NCBI GenBank assembly: GCA_963682175.1
Contig: OY821777.1
Location: 15,644,001-15,708,000 of the forward strand
Direction: 5' to 3'
Source: Triglochin maritima
Lineage: Eukaryota; Streptophyta; Magnoliopsida; Alismatales; Juncaginaceae
DNA length: 64,000 nt
The notes beneath the pieces are model-generated. The model made no database searches. It was not told where the DNA came from and saw only the letters and a program-made list of their open reading frames with translations. Both the position numbers and the translations under genes were made by a program. Position 1 is the stretch's first letter. Every line of letters begins with the position of its first letter. Of this stretch, positions 54,539-64,000 are shown piece by piece.

Positions 54539-54935
54539 AAGTTAGTCCACTATTTGTAAACTTGTAATAGAAGAATTCAAACTTCTACAAATGGTTGTTT
54601 GTGTTTGCTTGACATTTATTTGTGTTTGTTATGATATTTATTTGTGATTGTTAGATATTATTTAGTGTTTGTTAGACATTTTTTGTGTTTGTTAAGATAT
54701 TTGTATTGTGTTTGTGTGTGTGTTTTTTTTGTCTTGTACAAGACTTTTTTGTAATAGGTGACTCACTTACCCGTTTACCCGCCCCGTACCCGTTAACCAA
54801 ACGGGTATGGGGCGGGTACGGGTAGACCAATATTGGGTACGGGTATATACTCGTACCCGTTAATTTGGGCGGGTACGGGTACGGGTGAGGACATACCCGA
54901 CCCATACCCGACCCGTTTACAGGCCTAACCATATT

Positions 54936-55366
54936 GTTGCAAGATGTAAAATATGCGTTAATGTCTGATGTAAAATATGCGATGGACAAAGGTTTGTCTG
55001 GCTCGAATAATAACATCTGAGGTGTTGGTGGCAAGCAATGGTAACAACGACAAAGGTGCATCTAAGGCTAATTCTCGGTCCAAGTCTCAAAACAGTGAGA
55101 AGCACTATAATTACTGCAAAATAAAGAAAGACAAAAAAGCCTCGGGTAAGGTGGAGCAATTAGATGCAAATATTGTAGAGGCGGAGTTTGAAAGTACGGT
55201 ACACTTACGGTATCACTTGCAACCACGTCTTTTGATGGATGGGTCATTGATTCTGGGTGTACTTCTCATGTCACTCCGAATCGTAACGGGTTTTCCTCGT
55301 ATAGATCAGTTTTAGGAGAAGTTGTGAATTGTGATGGCTAATGGAGCTCGTTGCAATGTTGTTGAA
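54936..55366 (+). pseudogene. Copia Gag C-terminus and protease start
   Basis: The frame from 54977 includes NSEKHYNYCKIKKDKK, a degraded CCHC knuckle. In the next frame WVIDSGCTSHVT (about 55240-55280) is the Copia protease active-site motif (DSG). The reading continues NANGARCNVVE-like up to the solo LTR at 55367 and resumes at 56571. Confidence 0.75.
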
Positions 55367-56565
55367 TGATGCATTTCATACATATGTCTTTCATTTAGAT
55401 TAATTTTATATCAATAAATGTTACTAAGGTATGTGTTTAGTCTTATTTACATAATACAGGGACTTGAATGCAAATTACCCATATCCCGAGCATAAATGCG
55501 TGCAAGAGACTCATTTCTATCATAAAGACCAAGTCAAGATTATCGGGATTCAAATGGAAGTCCATCCAAGTATAAAAGCATTCAAAGACCTAATTACAAA
55601 AAGGCCAAGGACTTAAGCACAAAAGTAGCCAGTGACTTAATTGCAAAAAGCCGAGGACCCAACTGCAAATTACGAGTAGCTTTTATTATCTTGGAGAAGT
55701 TCTAAAGAAAAATCAATTTGGATCTCCAAATATATGAAGAAATAAGTCGGAGCTCAAAAGAAAATGAAAGAATCAATCCAGACGCGCAAAGGACAGCTAA
55801 ATCATACCATAAACACACAGAAAAATCCAGATCCAATCAGAGAAAATATTGCGGCGTTTCCGCCGCACAACACATTTAACATGCGGCGATTCCCCCCCCC
55901 CCCCCTTTGGATCCGTGACCCCAGATTTTAACCAGTCGTGTATTGACGTGTGTACTTTCCTATTTTATACTTAGGTCCCTTGTATCGAATATAAATAGCC
56001 CCGAAACGATATTGTGAAGGGTCCTAGTCTTAGTTTTTGTTCCATATTTTAGTAATAAAATTCTGTTCTTTTAATTTGTGTTTTTAGTTTTTTTTGTAAT
56101 TTCTTTAGGACCCCTTCTCCTTCCCTCCATCCATGAGTTTCTAACTCTCTCCAAATGGTGGGGGTGACAGATTTAGGGTGATGAGAAGAAGAATGAGGTT
56201 ATTATTCTAATTTCGTGCTAGGATATTTTGATTACTTGAGTTTGTGTTAAATCATTTATCATGTAATGCTTTATAACTAATATGATTTATTATAAGTTTC
56301 TGATTTCTCTAAACAAAACCCGACATCTAAACCTCCACCCGCTGGACTCTCACCCTTCTTTGCTTTATTCTTAATTTGTTTTTGTTGTTCTTGCCTTAGA
56401 AATCAAAAACCAAAAATCTCAAACCAAAATTATGTTTTCTCTCTATTTCTTCTCGTAACTCGAAAATCACACAAATAACAATATCTCTCTCTCCTTGTGT
56501 TCGACTCGTACTTGCCACGTCTTCATTCACGCCGTGCACTTGCGGTATAAATTAAATTCTCATCA
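55367..56565 (+). mobile_element. Solo LTR of the element 2 family, TSD TTGAA
   Basis: 1199-bp LTR flanked by TTGAA (55362-55366 and 56566-56570). It starts TGATGCATTTCATACAT and ends AATTCTCATCA, like the LTRs of element 2 read on the minus strand. It has palindrome GCGGCGTTTCCGCCGC (55851-55866), a second dyad disrupted by a poly-C run (55883-55907), TATAAATAG at 55990-55998, and the terminal CACTTGCGGTATAAATT segment. Confidence 0.92.
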
Positions 56566-56570
56566 TTGAA

Positions 56571-56800
56571 CTTGACACGGTTCGTATAGAGACACATGAC
56601 GGCTTGGTAAGGATTTTGTCTAATGTTCGTCACGTTTCGGATGTGGCGCAAACCTCATTTCTCTGATGGTTTTCCGGTTTTGACATCAAACAATTGCAGT
56701 TATAAAGGTGATGACGATTGGATCTCTATCGCTAAATGAGCACTTGTTATCTTGAAAGGTAAACGGTTCGAAACCAGTAGCCTCTATATATTGCAGGGTG
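56571..56800 (+). pseudogene. Copia pre-integrase fragment
   Basis: Reads LDTVRIETHDGLVRILSNVRHVSDVAQTSF, then (with shifts) DDDWISIAK ... VILKGKRFETSSLYILQGET, matching the segment between Copia protease and integrase. It ends in an A-rich stretch near 56805; no integrase core follows. Confidence 0.7.
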
Positions 56801-57467
56801 AGACGACACAAAAAAAAAATCAGACAATATTTTTCCTTTTTTTTTAATTTGTCATCTACAATATAAAAATTCATACCACAACTCCACCAAAATTAACTTT
56901 CAATATAGACTCAATATGAAATATCAATTTGACATCAATCACAAATGAAATCCAACATTCATATTGATACTCATTTAAACATCATAATCATTATACGGAA
57001 TCGAAAATAATATCAACTATCTTCGTCTAAGTTTTCACCTTCAACTATCCACGTCAAAACATCAACTTTTTATATGATTGATACATTAGAGTAATCAAAT
57101 CAAACTAACACAAGTATATCAAACTAATCAAATACTTGTAGGAGAAATAATATCATCATTTGGTTTAAACTCTTGGCTTTCTGAAGCATTAAATGGCAGC
57201 ATCAATTTCATTACGACATATATATGTCTACAACTTCAACATAGCAAGAAGTAAAATTAGAATTAAAAAAAGTTGCAAGTAAGATAAACAACATTAGTAG
57301 TCCATCAAGTATAATCCAACAAAATGGATTAAGAGATCCTAATATCAAAGTAAACATAAAATAAATTGTAGAGATCAATTAAGCAACATTAGCAAGAAGC
57401 CAAGAACTTATAGTCATCTTTAAGCAACAAGCATTATACACCTTTGTAATTGCAAATTAATCAGAAG
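56801..57467. other. No recognised feature
   Basis: AT-rich DNA between the truncated Copia element and the solo Gypsy LTR. Confidence 0.35.
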
Positions 57468-57472
57468 CTAAT

Positions 57473-59552
57473 TGTAACATCCCGAAAACAACGGAAAATT
57501 TAAAATTGATAATAAAAAACACAAGAGACAAATCATCAAACGGCGAGATTGTTACTCCAATAAAACATCCAAACGGTGCACCATATTACATCAGAATTTG
57601 TCAAAAACTACATGACTACATCGGATATAACAAAAGACAGTATTAGTAATCATGACGGCCTCAATGGTCTGAAGGAGAAGATCTCGATCCCAAAATGCGC
57701 ACACCCGCAGTCACCACCCAATTGAACCTACTGCGACCCTGAAATAAAACATGCAACAACAATGCCTGGGTTTCCATAAGGAAACCCCATATACCAAACT
57801 CACCTATATGAATGTAGTAGTACAATGAACTTATCATACTAGTAGCATGTCATGTTATCAACAGTTAGGAAAACAGTTCCCCCGAAGAGTAAAACGGGAC
57901 ATCAGTCTGACAACCATCATCGTGTCGCCCTCGGAGACCTACTGTAGGCACATACGGTCTTACAAAACAATACGCGACGCTCCCCACACGCAGCTATACT
58001 AGACATGGGGTTCGGTAAGGGGAGCCTGCAAGGTCCGAGTCGTGAGAAACATATTTATATCTATAGTGGTCAAACCACACCAACATAACCGTCACTCAGT
58101 CGGTCCATCAATCATCTCAGTAGGTGCCCAGCTGGGGAATCATAGTCGGAACAACATCGACAACATCATCGCCGGAACAACATCGACAACATCACCGACA
58201 CAACATCGATGGTCCAACATACGTCTGGCACAACATCGGACGTTTCCAGACCGAAGTCCGCCAGGTCATCAGGCTCCACGAGCCGCACATCATCATACAT
58301 TGGGATCCGTGATTCCTCAGGTCTGCCACTCTACTATGAGTCCATAAATCCATAACGTTAAGCCACGATCCATACACTGAGGTGACACGTCTCAAGTTCC
58401 CACACTCTTCCACACGACAGTCCCTGGGCAGGCATGTGTACGCACCCGCCGTCACCTCCCGGCTCACGCACTAGGCGAGGACACATGTTTCCGTGGACAG
58501 ATTTGGCACTCAACCATGACTAGGAATTCAGTTCTGCGCACAAACGGTCGACCGAACTAGGCAATCCAGTCGACCATTCCCATGAGGTCTGGTCGACCAA
58601 AAATCTACAACGGTCGAACTCTCTGCGCCTAACCGAAGCCTCAACGGTCGAACAAGAGTCTAAAACCGGTCGACCGATACGTGGTCAAAATCCGGAGTCT
58701 GGTCAAAATCATACAAGTCTAAAGGTCGACCGACTCAGGGGTCCCGATCGACCGAACATTACCAGGGCAACTTATCAATTCTAGGTCATTAATCGGTTGA
58801 ACAGTGCATAAATCCGTCGAACAGTTCATTCAGTTAACTTAAGTTCTGGTCGAACCAAAATCCAAAATATAGGAACGGTCGATCGAAAACTAACAGGCAA
58901 TCCTCCGAACCACCAACACACGCACAACCGGTCGACCGCCACATGACATCGTTCGACCGATGTTGGTTAAAGTCAGGCAAAATACACTAAACTGGTCGAC
59001 CACAACAAAGCACCGGTCGACCGAAATCCAGCAGCCACCCGACCTGTCGGGTATCGCTTGCTGCCCTCGTCGTTGGTGAGGTCTCCGACCACCCAACAAC
59101 GATCACAAACACACCCACTAGGGTGAGCAAAAAAATCACATTATTGAACCAGCATACCTTTCTAAGACGACGAAACTCGCTGGAGCCTCGCTCGCACTAC
59201 GTCGCCTCTGAAAGTCCTCATTGCATCCAACTCCGAGCGCCTCATGTTTGTGACGTCGCCGTCCTCCTAACTTGTCTCCGACGCAACTACCTCCGTCGGT
59301 GAACACGCCTCCACCTCTGCTCGTCGGAAACAGGGAAAGGGTGAGAGATGTGGTGGAAGGAAGGAAATGAGGAAGAAGAAGGTGAAGGATGTTGATTTTT
59401 CTCCTTAAAAACCCAAACTCATACCTCAACCCATCCCCCTACACCACGCCCCCATCACCTCACCACACCACACCAACACTCCCTATCACCGCAAAACCCA
59501 TAATTTTCTTCTTAACCAACATTAAATCCTTAACAAGGATTGGGATTTTACA
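57473..59552 (-). mobile_element. Solo Gypsy LTR, TSD CTAAT
   Basis: 2080-bp LTR with CTAAT at 57468-57472 and 59553-59557. On plus it begins TGTAACATCCCG and ends GGGATTTTACA; read on minus it is TGTAAAATCCC ... CGGGATGTTACA, the usual form of chromovirus-type Gypsy LTRs. No internal domain. Contains ACAACATCGAC-type short repeats (58150-58250) and a cluster of GGTCGACC motifs (58543-59035). Related LTR copies: 38045-39168 and a fragment at 14555. Confidence 0.85.
58543..59035. repeat. Dispersed GGTCGACC motif cluster
   Basis: About fifteen copies of GGTCGACCGA or one- to two-base variants (GGTCGAAC, AGTCGACC, GATCGACC) in about 500 bp, irregularly spaced, in the central part of the solo LTR. 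The core GGTCGACC is palindromic with two CpGs on its arms; it is absent from the shorter LTR copy. Confidence 0.85.
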
Positions 59553-59557
59553 CTAAT

Positions 59558-60335
59558 TGTTTTAACTTGTTCGTGTTTGCCTATAATAAGAAATCTTTCT
59601 TCTCTTCTGCATTGCAGGATTAAGAAAAAAAATCACAACCCAATGAAGTGATAAAACTAAAAGATGTGCTCTCATTAAACATATATCATCTCACGCAAAA
59701 ATAGAATACATTTTTTATTTATTTTATATCGTGCCAATTCAAAAAAAATCCTTTATTTGATTTATTTAATTTTATTTGTTTTCTCAACATTCAATTCATA
59801 TTGACAATGATGTATTGAACAAATATTTCTCAGTCATTAGCAAAATTTCAAATGAGAAAGGAACCATGACATATTAGCAAATTTGAAATGAGAACGTAAA
59901 TATGAAATTGTTAACTTAAGCCTTACGCAATATAATTTTTGCTTTGTCTCTACTGTGGCAGCTGTTAATCTACTGACACCATAGATTTGAAGCGATGACT
60001 TCAACCATTTTCAACCTTTAAGGCATAATATGCAACCAATACCAAGTTTAACGACACCATCAAATAGTACAAATAACCTACCTATCAATCAAAACACCTT
60101 TGCAAGCAAAAGTTATACGAACTTGTAGAACATGTTTCCGAGAATCCTAAAAGCAAGAGAAAGGGTAAGATTCTTGCTGAAGCTGAATCACTAATAAATT
60201 CACATATACATATACACGTATGTATTTAATGTTAAGAAACTGTAACATTCCTGTTCAAGTGAATCACTAAATTCACATATACACATACACATATGACATA
60301 TTTAATGTTAACATACAAAATGAATTCAAAAAAAA
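59558..60335. other. AT-rich region with a short duplication
   Basis: GAATCACTAA..AATTCACATATAC..ATTTAATGTTAA occurs twice (about 60187-60234 and 60263-60310). Otherwise nothing recognised. Confidence 0.4.
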
Positions 60336-61161
60336 TGTAAGAAACCGTATTTTTTCGTGAGACAAATGATATTTAGCTATTTTGATGGGCAAATGATGTG
60401 GATTCCGACAGTATCGTGCTCAGCGTGACGTGGCCTAACGAGGAAAGTATAGGGTTAGATTAGGTGTGGAAAATCAGACCTTAAAGATCTTAAAGGTCTG
60501 AAAAACACCACGTTTTACGCGGTCAAAGGAGAGTCAAGCGAGCTTGACCTTGCTTGGACCATAGGGACGTGGTGCCCTTCCTGAGGTGGCATGCCATGCC
60601 GAGGTGTCAAGAGGGGATTGGTCTCAAAGTTTGAGAGGGCATGTGAGGTGGCAGCCACTATGATGCACATGATGGCAAAAATCGTGAATCAAGATTTGCT
60701 GTTCATGTTTTATCGGATTTAATCATGATCTATCCAATGACATAGAATGATTTTCGCATGAGAACATGCTTGCACGAAATAGGAAAAGGAGAATGACTCT
60801 TAGATGAGTAGTTTTGAGAATTTCTTTAGGGTTTATCACAAGAGAGAGACAGGAAAGCAAAGAATTGGCTCAAGAAGAGAACTCATGAGAGATTCTTGAG
60901 GCGCAGGAGCTACAAAAGGACAACCAGTCTAAAATTTGGAGAGCATCTTCAGCAGCCAATCCGCCACCATCTCAAAGGTTGCGCCGACCAGAGGAGGAGA
61001 GCACCAAGGGAGCTTGGAGGAGGCTACATCGCGAGTGAGAGATCGAGCAATCAATGGTGCAAGGAGGCGCGCACGAGCATTTGGAGGGCAACCATAGGAG
61101 AAATCATCTTCTTGAGGTATGCCATTGGTTTAGATTGAGTCTAGGTTGTTTTAATGGTCGT
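60336..61161 (+). repeat. LTR of a Gypsy element, plus orientation (left arm of inverted pair)
   Basis: Starts TGTAAGAAACCG. The reverse complement of 61222-62063 follows it over its whole length at moderate similarity, with shared landmarks including GATAAATGATATTT-like start, GTGACGTGGCC, GAGGAGAGCACCAAGGGAGC and TTAGATTGAGTCTAG. The short ORFs inside are not genes. Confidence 0.7.
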
Positions 61162-61221
61162 AAGTTGCTTGGATGGTCGGAATAGATAAACTAGTCGTGG
61201 TTCCTGAGAACGTTTATGTAT

Positions 61222-62063
61222 TCTAACCATTAAAACAATCTAGACTCAATCTAAACTAATGTCATACCTCAGGAAAAAAAATCCAACGATTTACCCTCCT
61301 AAAGCTCGCATGAGCCTCCCTTGCACCGCTGGATGCTTGAGATCTCACCCGCGAGGAAGCCTCCTCCATGCTCCCTTGGTGCTCTCCTCCTCTGGCCGGC
61401 ACAACCTTTGACTTGGGTGCGGATTGAATGCTGAAGATGCTCTCCAAATTTCAGTCTGGTTTCACTTTTGTAGCTCCTGCACGTAAAGAATCTCTCACGA
61501 TTCCTTTCATGCGCCAATTCTTCGGCTTCCTCTCTCTCTCTGTGTGTCTCTCTCTCCCCGTGATAAACCCTAAAGAAACTACTCATCTAAGTCTCATTCT
61601 CCCTTCCCTATTTCCTGCAAGCCTATTCTCATGCAAGAATCATTCTAAACCCATGGATAAATCAAGATTAAATCCGATAAAACGTTAACCACTCATTTTG
61701 ATCCACGATTTTTGCTATCATGTGCATCATAATTGCTGCCACCTCACGTGCCCTCTCAACTCTTGAGACCAATCTCCTCTTGACACCTCCGCATGGCATG
61801 CCACCTCTTTGTCACCTCAGCAAGGGCACCACGTCCCCATGGTCCAAGCAAGGTCATGCTCATTTGACTCGCCTTTGACGACACAAAAGTGGTGTTTACC
61901 ATACCTTTTAAGGTCTGATTTTCCACGCCTATTCCATCCCTCTACTTTCCTCATTAGGCCACGTCACACTAAACACGATATTGTAAGAATCCACCCCATT
62001 CTCACATCCAAATAGCTAAAGAAAAATATCATTTATCTCATGAATAAAATGTTGGTTCTTACA
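61222..62063 (-). repeat. 3' LTR of the Tekay/Del-like Gypsy element (right arm of inverted pair)
   Basis: On the minus strand it begins TGTAAGAACCAACAT at 62063, directly after the polypurine tract that follows the integrase frame. Inner end uncertain, because the plus-oriented LTR copy meets it head to head near 61162-61221. Confidence 0.7.
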
Positions 62064-62084
62064 TCATCTCCTCCTTAAAAGGAG
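62064..62084 (-). promoter_or_regulatory. Polypurine tract of the Tekay/Del-like element
   Basis: Minus strand AAGGAGGAGATGA immediately precedes the LTR start at 62063. Confidence 0.65.
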
Positions 62085-64000
62085 TTTCGTCCTCGAAACT
62101 AAATAACGATAATAATAAAACAAATCTGGAAAGGACTTGCTAACATCCTCTTCCACCTCCCATGTTGCCTCTTGTGTGCTATGGTGTTGCCAACGAACCT
62201 TCACAATAGGGATGACTTTCCGACAAAGTTTATGCTCCGAGCAATCCAAAATCTCCACTAGTCTCTCTTCCAAGGACAAGTTCTCTTGAATTTCTGGAAG
62301 ATTCATCTCTACCACATCAGAAACATCTACTTCATATCTCCTTAGCAAAAAGACATGAAAGACATCGTGTAACCTTGCCAATTGAGATGGCAACGCTAGA
62401 CGATGAGCAACTTTGCCAATACGTCCTAAGATCTCAAATGGAGCAATGAAGCTCGGACTCGTCTTTCCTTTCCGCCCAAACCTCATCACGTCATTGGCCA
62501 GTGAAATTATCAGCAATACATGGTCTTCAGCCTTAAACTCCAAATTGCATCTTCGTTGATCCGCGTAGCTCTTTCGACAACTTTACGCCATTGCAAGCTT
62601 CCTTTTGATGATACCCACTTTGTCAGCCATTAGTTGCACTAACTCTGGTCCACATAATTTACATTCCCCCACATCGCTCCAACAGAGTGGTGATCGACAC
62701 GGTCTTCCATACAACACCTCAAAAGGAACCATACCATTTCTCGAGTGGAATCTATTGTTGTAGTCAAACTCCAGTAATGGTAAGAGGGAATCTCAATTGC
62801 AGATGAAATCTAACACATAGTATCTCAACATGTCCTACAAGGTTTGGATTATCCTTTCTGACTGTCTTTTGGTTTGAGGATGGACAATGGTACTAAATTT
62901 AAATCTGGTACCCAATGTCTCGTGCAAACTCTCCTAAAAACGGGAAGTAAATCTAGGATTTTGGTCTGAGAAATAGACACTGGTACTCCATGTAATCTCA
63001 TGATCTCCTCGACATAAAGCCTGCTTTCCATAGGCAATGTTGTGCGGATAGGTAGGAACTGTGCCGACTTGGTCATTCGATCCATAACTACTCATATCGC
63101 ATCGTGTGAGTTTTTGGTTCTTGGCAACCCTGTGACAAAATCCATGGTCACCTACTCCCATTTCCATTCAGCCAATTCTATTTGTTGCAATTCATTTGCT
63201 GGTCTTTGGTGTTCTATTTTAACCTATTGGCAAACCAAGCAACGACCAATAAACTACATGATATTGCACTTCATGCCCTTCCACTAAAAATTCCTTTGAA
63301 GATCTTTAAATATCTTCGTGCTACCTAGATGCACGGTGTAACGGGATCCATGTGCTTCCGCCATAATCTCCTTCCTCAAGTCCTTCACGCTGGGTACCCA
63401 TAGAAGATTCTTGAATCGTAATCCTCCATCCATGGCAATTCTTAAATCTAACCCTTTCTTTGTCATAGCTTTAAGCAAAGTATCCAACTTCATATCCTCA
63501 CATTGGCTTTGCACAATTCTATCTAGAATCCTAGGTTTAACTTGGAGATTTGCAATCATCACTCCTGACTCCTCATCCATGAAGGGCTTCAACTGTGTTA
63601 AATCTTCGATCATCTTCCATTCTCTAACTATCAAGGACGACAACGAGCCTTCCCACTTACTACTTAACACGTCGGCCACACAGTTCACCTTAGTAGGATG
63701 GTATGAGATGGTGATCTCAAAATCCTTGATGAATTCCAACCATCTCCACTGCCTCATGTTCAAATCCTTTTTCGTGAAAAGGTACTTAATACTCTGATGA
63801 TCCGAAAAAACACCAAAGGTCTCCCCATAAAGATATTGTCTCCAAATCTTTAGAGCATGTCGTGGGTAGGATAATTTTGTTCATGCACCTTTAATTGTCG
63901 AGATGCTTAGGTGATCACCATACTGTGTTGCCTCAAAATGCAACCTAAACCGGTACTCGAAGCATCACTATACACCACAAAACCTCGACTTCCAAATGGA
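62064..64000 (-). pseudogene. Pol 3' portion of a Tekay/Del-like chromovirus: RNase H, integrase, chromodomain
   Basis: Runs off the window edge on the minus strand. From 64000 down: RNase H with VVYSDASSTGLG and YHPTKVNCVADVLSSK; the linker frame 63763-63284 (ending SVKDLRKEIMAEAHGSRYTVHLGSTKIFKDL) with the integrase zinc-binding histidines; the integrase core (62849-63085, MDRMTKSAQFLPI) broken by frameshifts; and the integrase C-terminus and chromodomain (62543-62064: GRIGKVAHRLALP ... LHDVFHVFLLRRY ... KVRWQHHSTQEATWEVEEDV). The chromodomain tail places it in the chromoviruses, closest to Tekay/Del. Different frames and stops show it is decayed. Integrase would normally insert the DNA copy into chromatin marked by the chromodomain. 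Confidence 0.85.

Larger units (their letters stand above)
52254..54927 (+). mobile_element. Internally deleted hAT transposon, TSD ACCATATT
   Basis: Flanked by ACCATATT at 52246-52253 and 54928-54935. The ends are imperfect TIRs (AGGGTTGTAAATAGGTCGG; reversed right end TAGGCCTGTAAACGGGTCGG), with dense subterminal repeats of ACCCGTAC/GGGTACGGGT at 52260-52440 and 54770-54915. It carries a BED-finger frame and a hATC frame with the catalytic core deleted. About 2.67 kb, inserted in Copia Gag. Confidence 0.9.
51251..56800 (+). mobile_element. Truncated Ty1/Copia element interrupted by a hAT element and a solo LTR
   Basis: 5' LTR about 51251-51704 (TGTTAATT ... TTAACA), a degraded Met-type primer site (AGTGCCATCAGAGC, 51705-51718), Gag from about 51780, a Gag-knuckle and protease start at 54977-55330, then integrase-side sequence at 56571-56800. 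Two younger insertions (52254-54927 and 55367-56565) each carry target duplications whose removal restores Copia continuity: the reading ...ANGARCNVVE joins LDTVRIETHDG. No 3' part or 3' LTR is visible after about 56800, so the element was truncated. Confidence 0.8.

Noticed and set aside
60896..61586. Frames of 80-95 codons on both strands as a duplicated inverted gene pair
   Set aside because: They are equivalent positions in two inverted LTR copies; similarity follows the LTR, not a protein.

Overview
This is nuclear DNA of a flowering plant, almost certainly a eudicot: AT-rich, intron-bearing, and built mostly of nested transposable elements of plant lineages (hAT, Mutator-like/FAR1, Athila-like and chromodomain Ty3/Gypsy, Ty1/Copia, small hairpin TIR elements). 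I find one convincing host gene, a class II LOB-domain transcription factor of the LBD41/42 type on the minus strand (41436-42531, two exons).

Layout. (1) 1-13766: a decayed hAT transposon whose transposase is cut in its second-last exon by an 8.6 kb Athila-like LTR retrotransposon (3989-12601, TSD TACAT, LTRs almost identical); a hairpin MITE (13240-13747) sits near the hAT 3' end. (2) 13767-20216: LTR fragments (one with its 5' part inverted), a TA microsatellite, degenerate tandem repeats, a hairpin MITE and a hAT-like MITE. (3) About 20230-35290: a Mutator-like element carrying a Ulp1-type protease gene (+) and a FAR1-type transposase gene (-), converging tail to tail, with three arrays of one T-rich minisatellite; a second Athila-like element (22548-29010, minus strand, TSD ATCAC) is inserted in the protease gene. 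(4) 36225-39168: Copia and Gypsy LTR remnants, one a clean solo LTR (TSD ATATC). (5) 39169-44236: the LBD gene and flanks. (6) 44240-50411: non-autonomous TIR elements, including two copies of a family with about 45-bp TIRs and a large foldback. (7) 51251-56800: a 3'-truncated Copia element interrupted by an internally deleted hAT (52254-54927, TSD ACCATATT) and a solo Athila-like LTR (55367-56565, TSD TTGAA). (8) 57473-59552: a solo Gypsy LTR (TSD CTAAT). (9) 60336-64000: two head-to-head LTRs, then the RNase H, integrase and chromodomain part of a Tekay/Del-like chromovirus on the minus strand, running off the window.

How the parts fit together. The two Athila-like elements encode Gag (the first also a retropepsin) but no reverse transcriptase or integrase, so they must move in trans. 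They share a tRNA-Asp primer site, two polypurine tracts, a C-terminal GWRV domain and long conserved noncoding blocks, while their LTRs differ. Each carries a pair of short palindromes upstream of the U3 TATA box and a matching pair about 135 nt after the primer site. The palindrome sequence differs between the families but matches within each element; this is the most interesting structural signal I see. Coordinates and splice sites were read by eye. Percent identities and family names need alignment.
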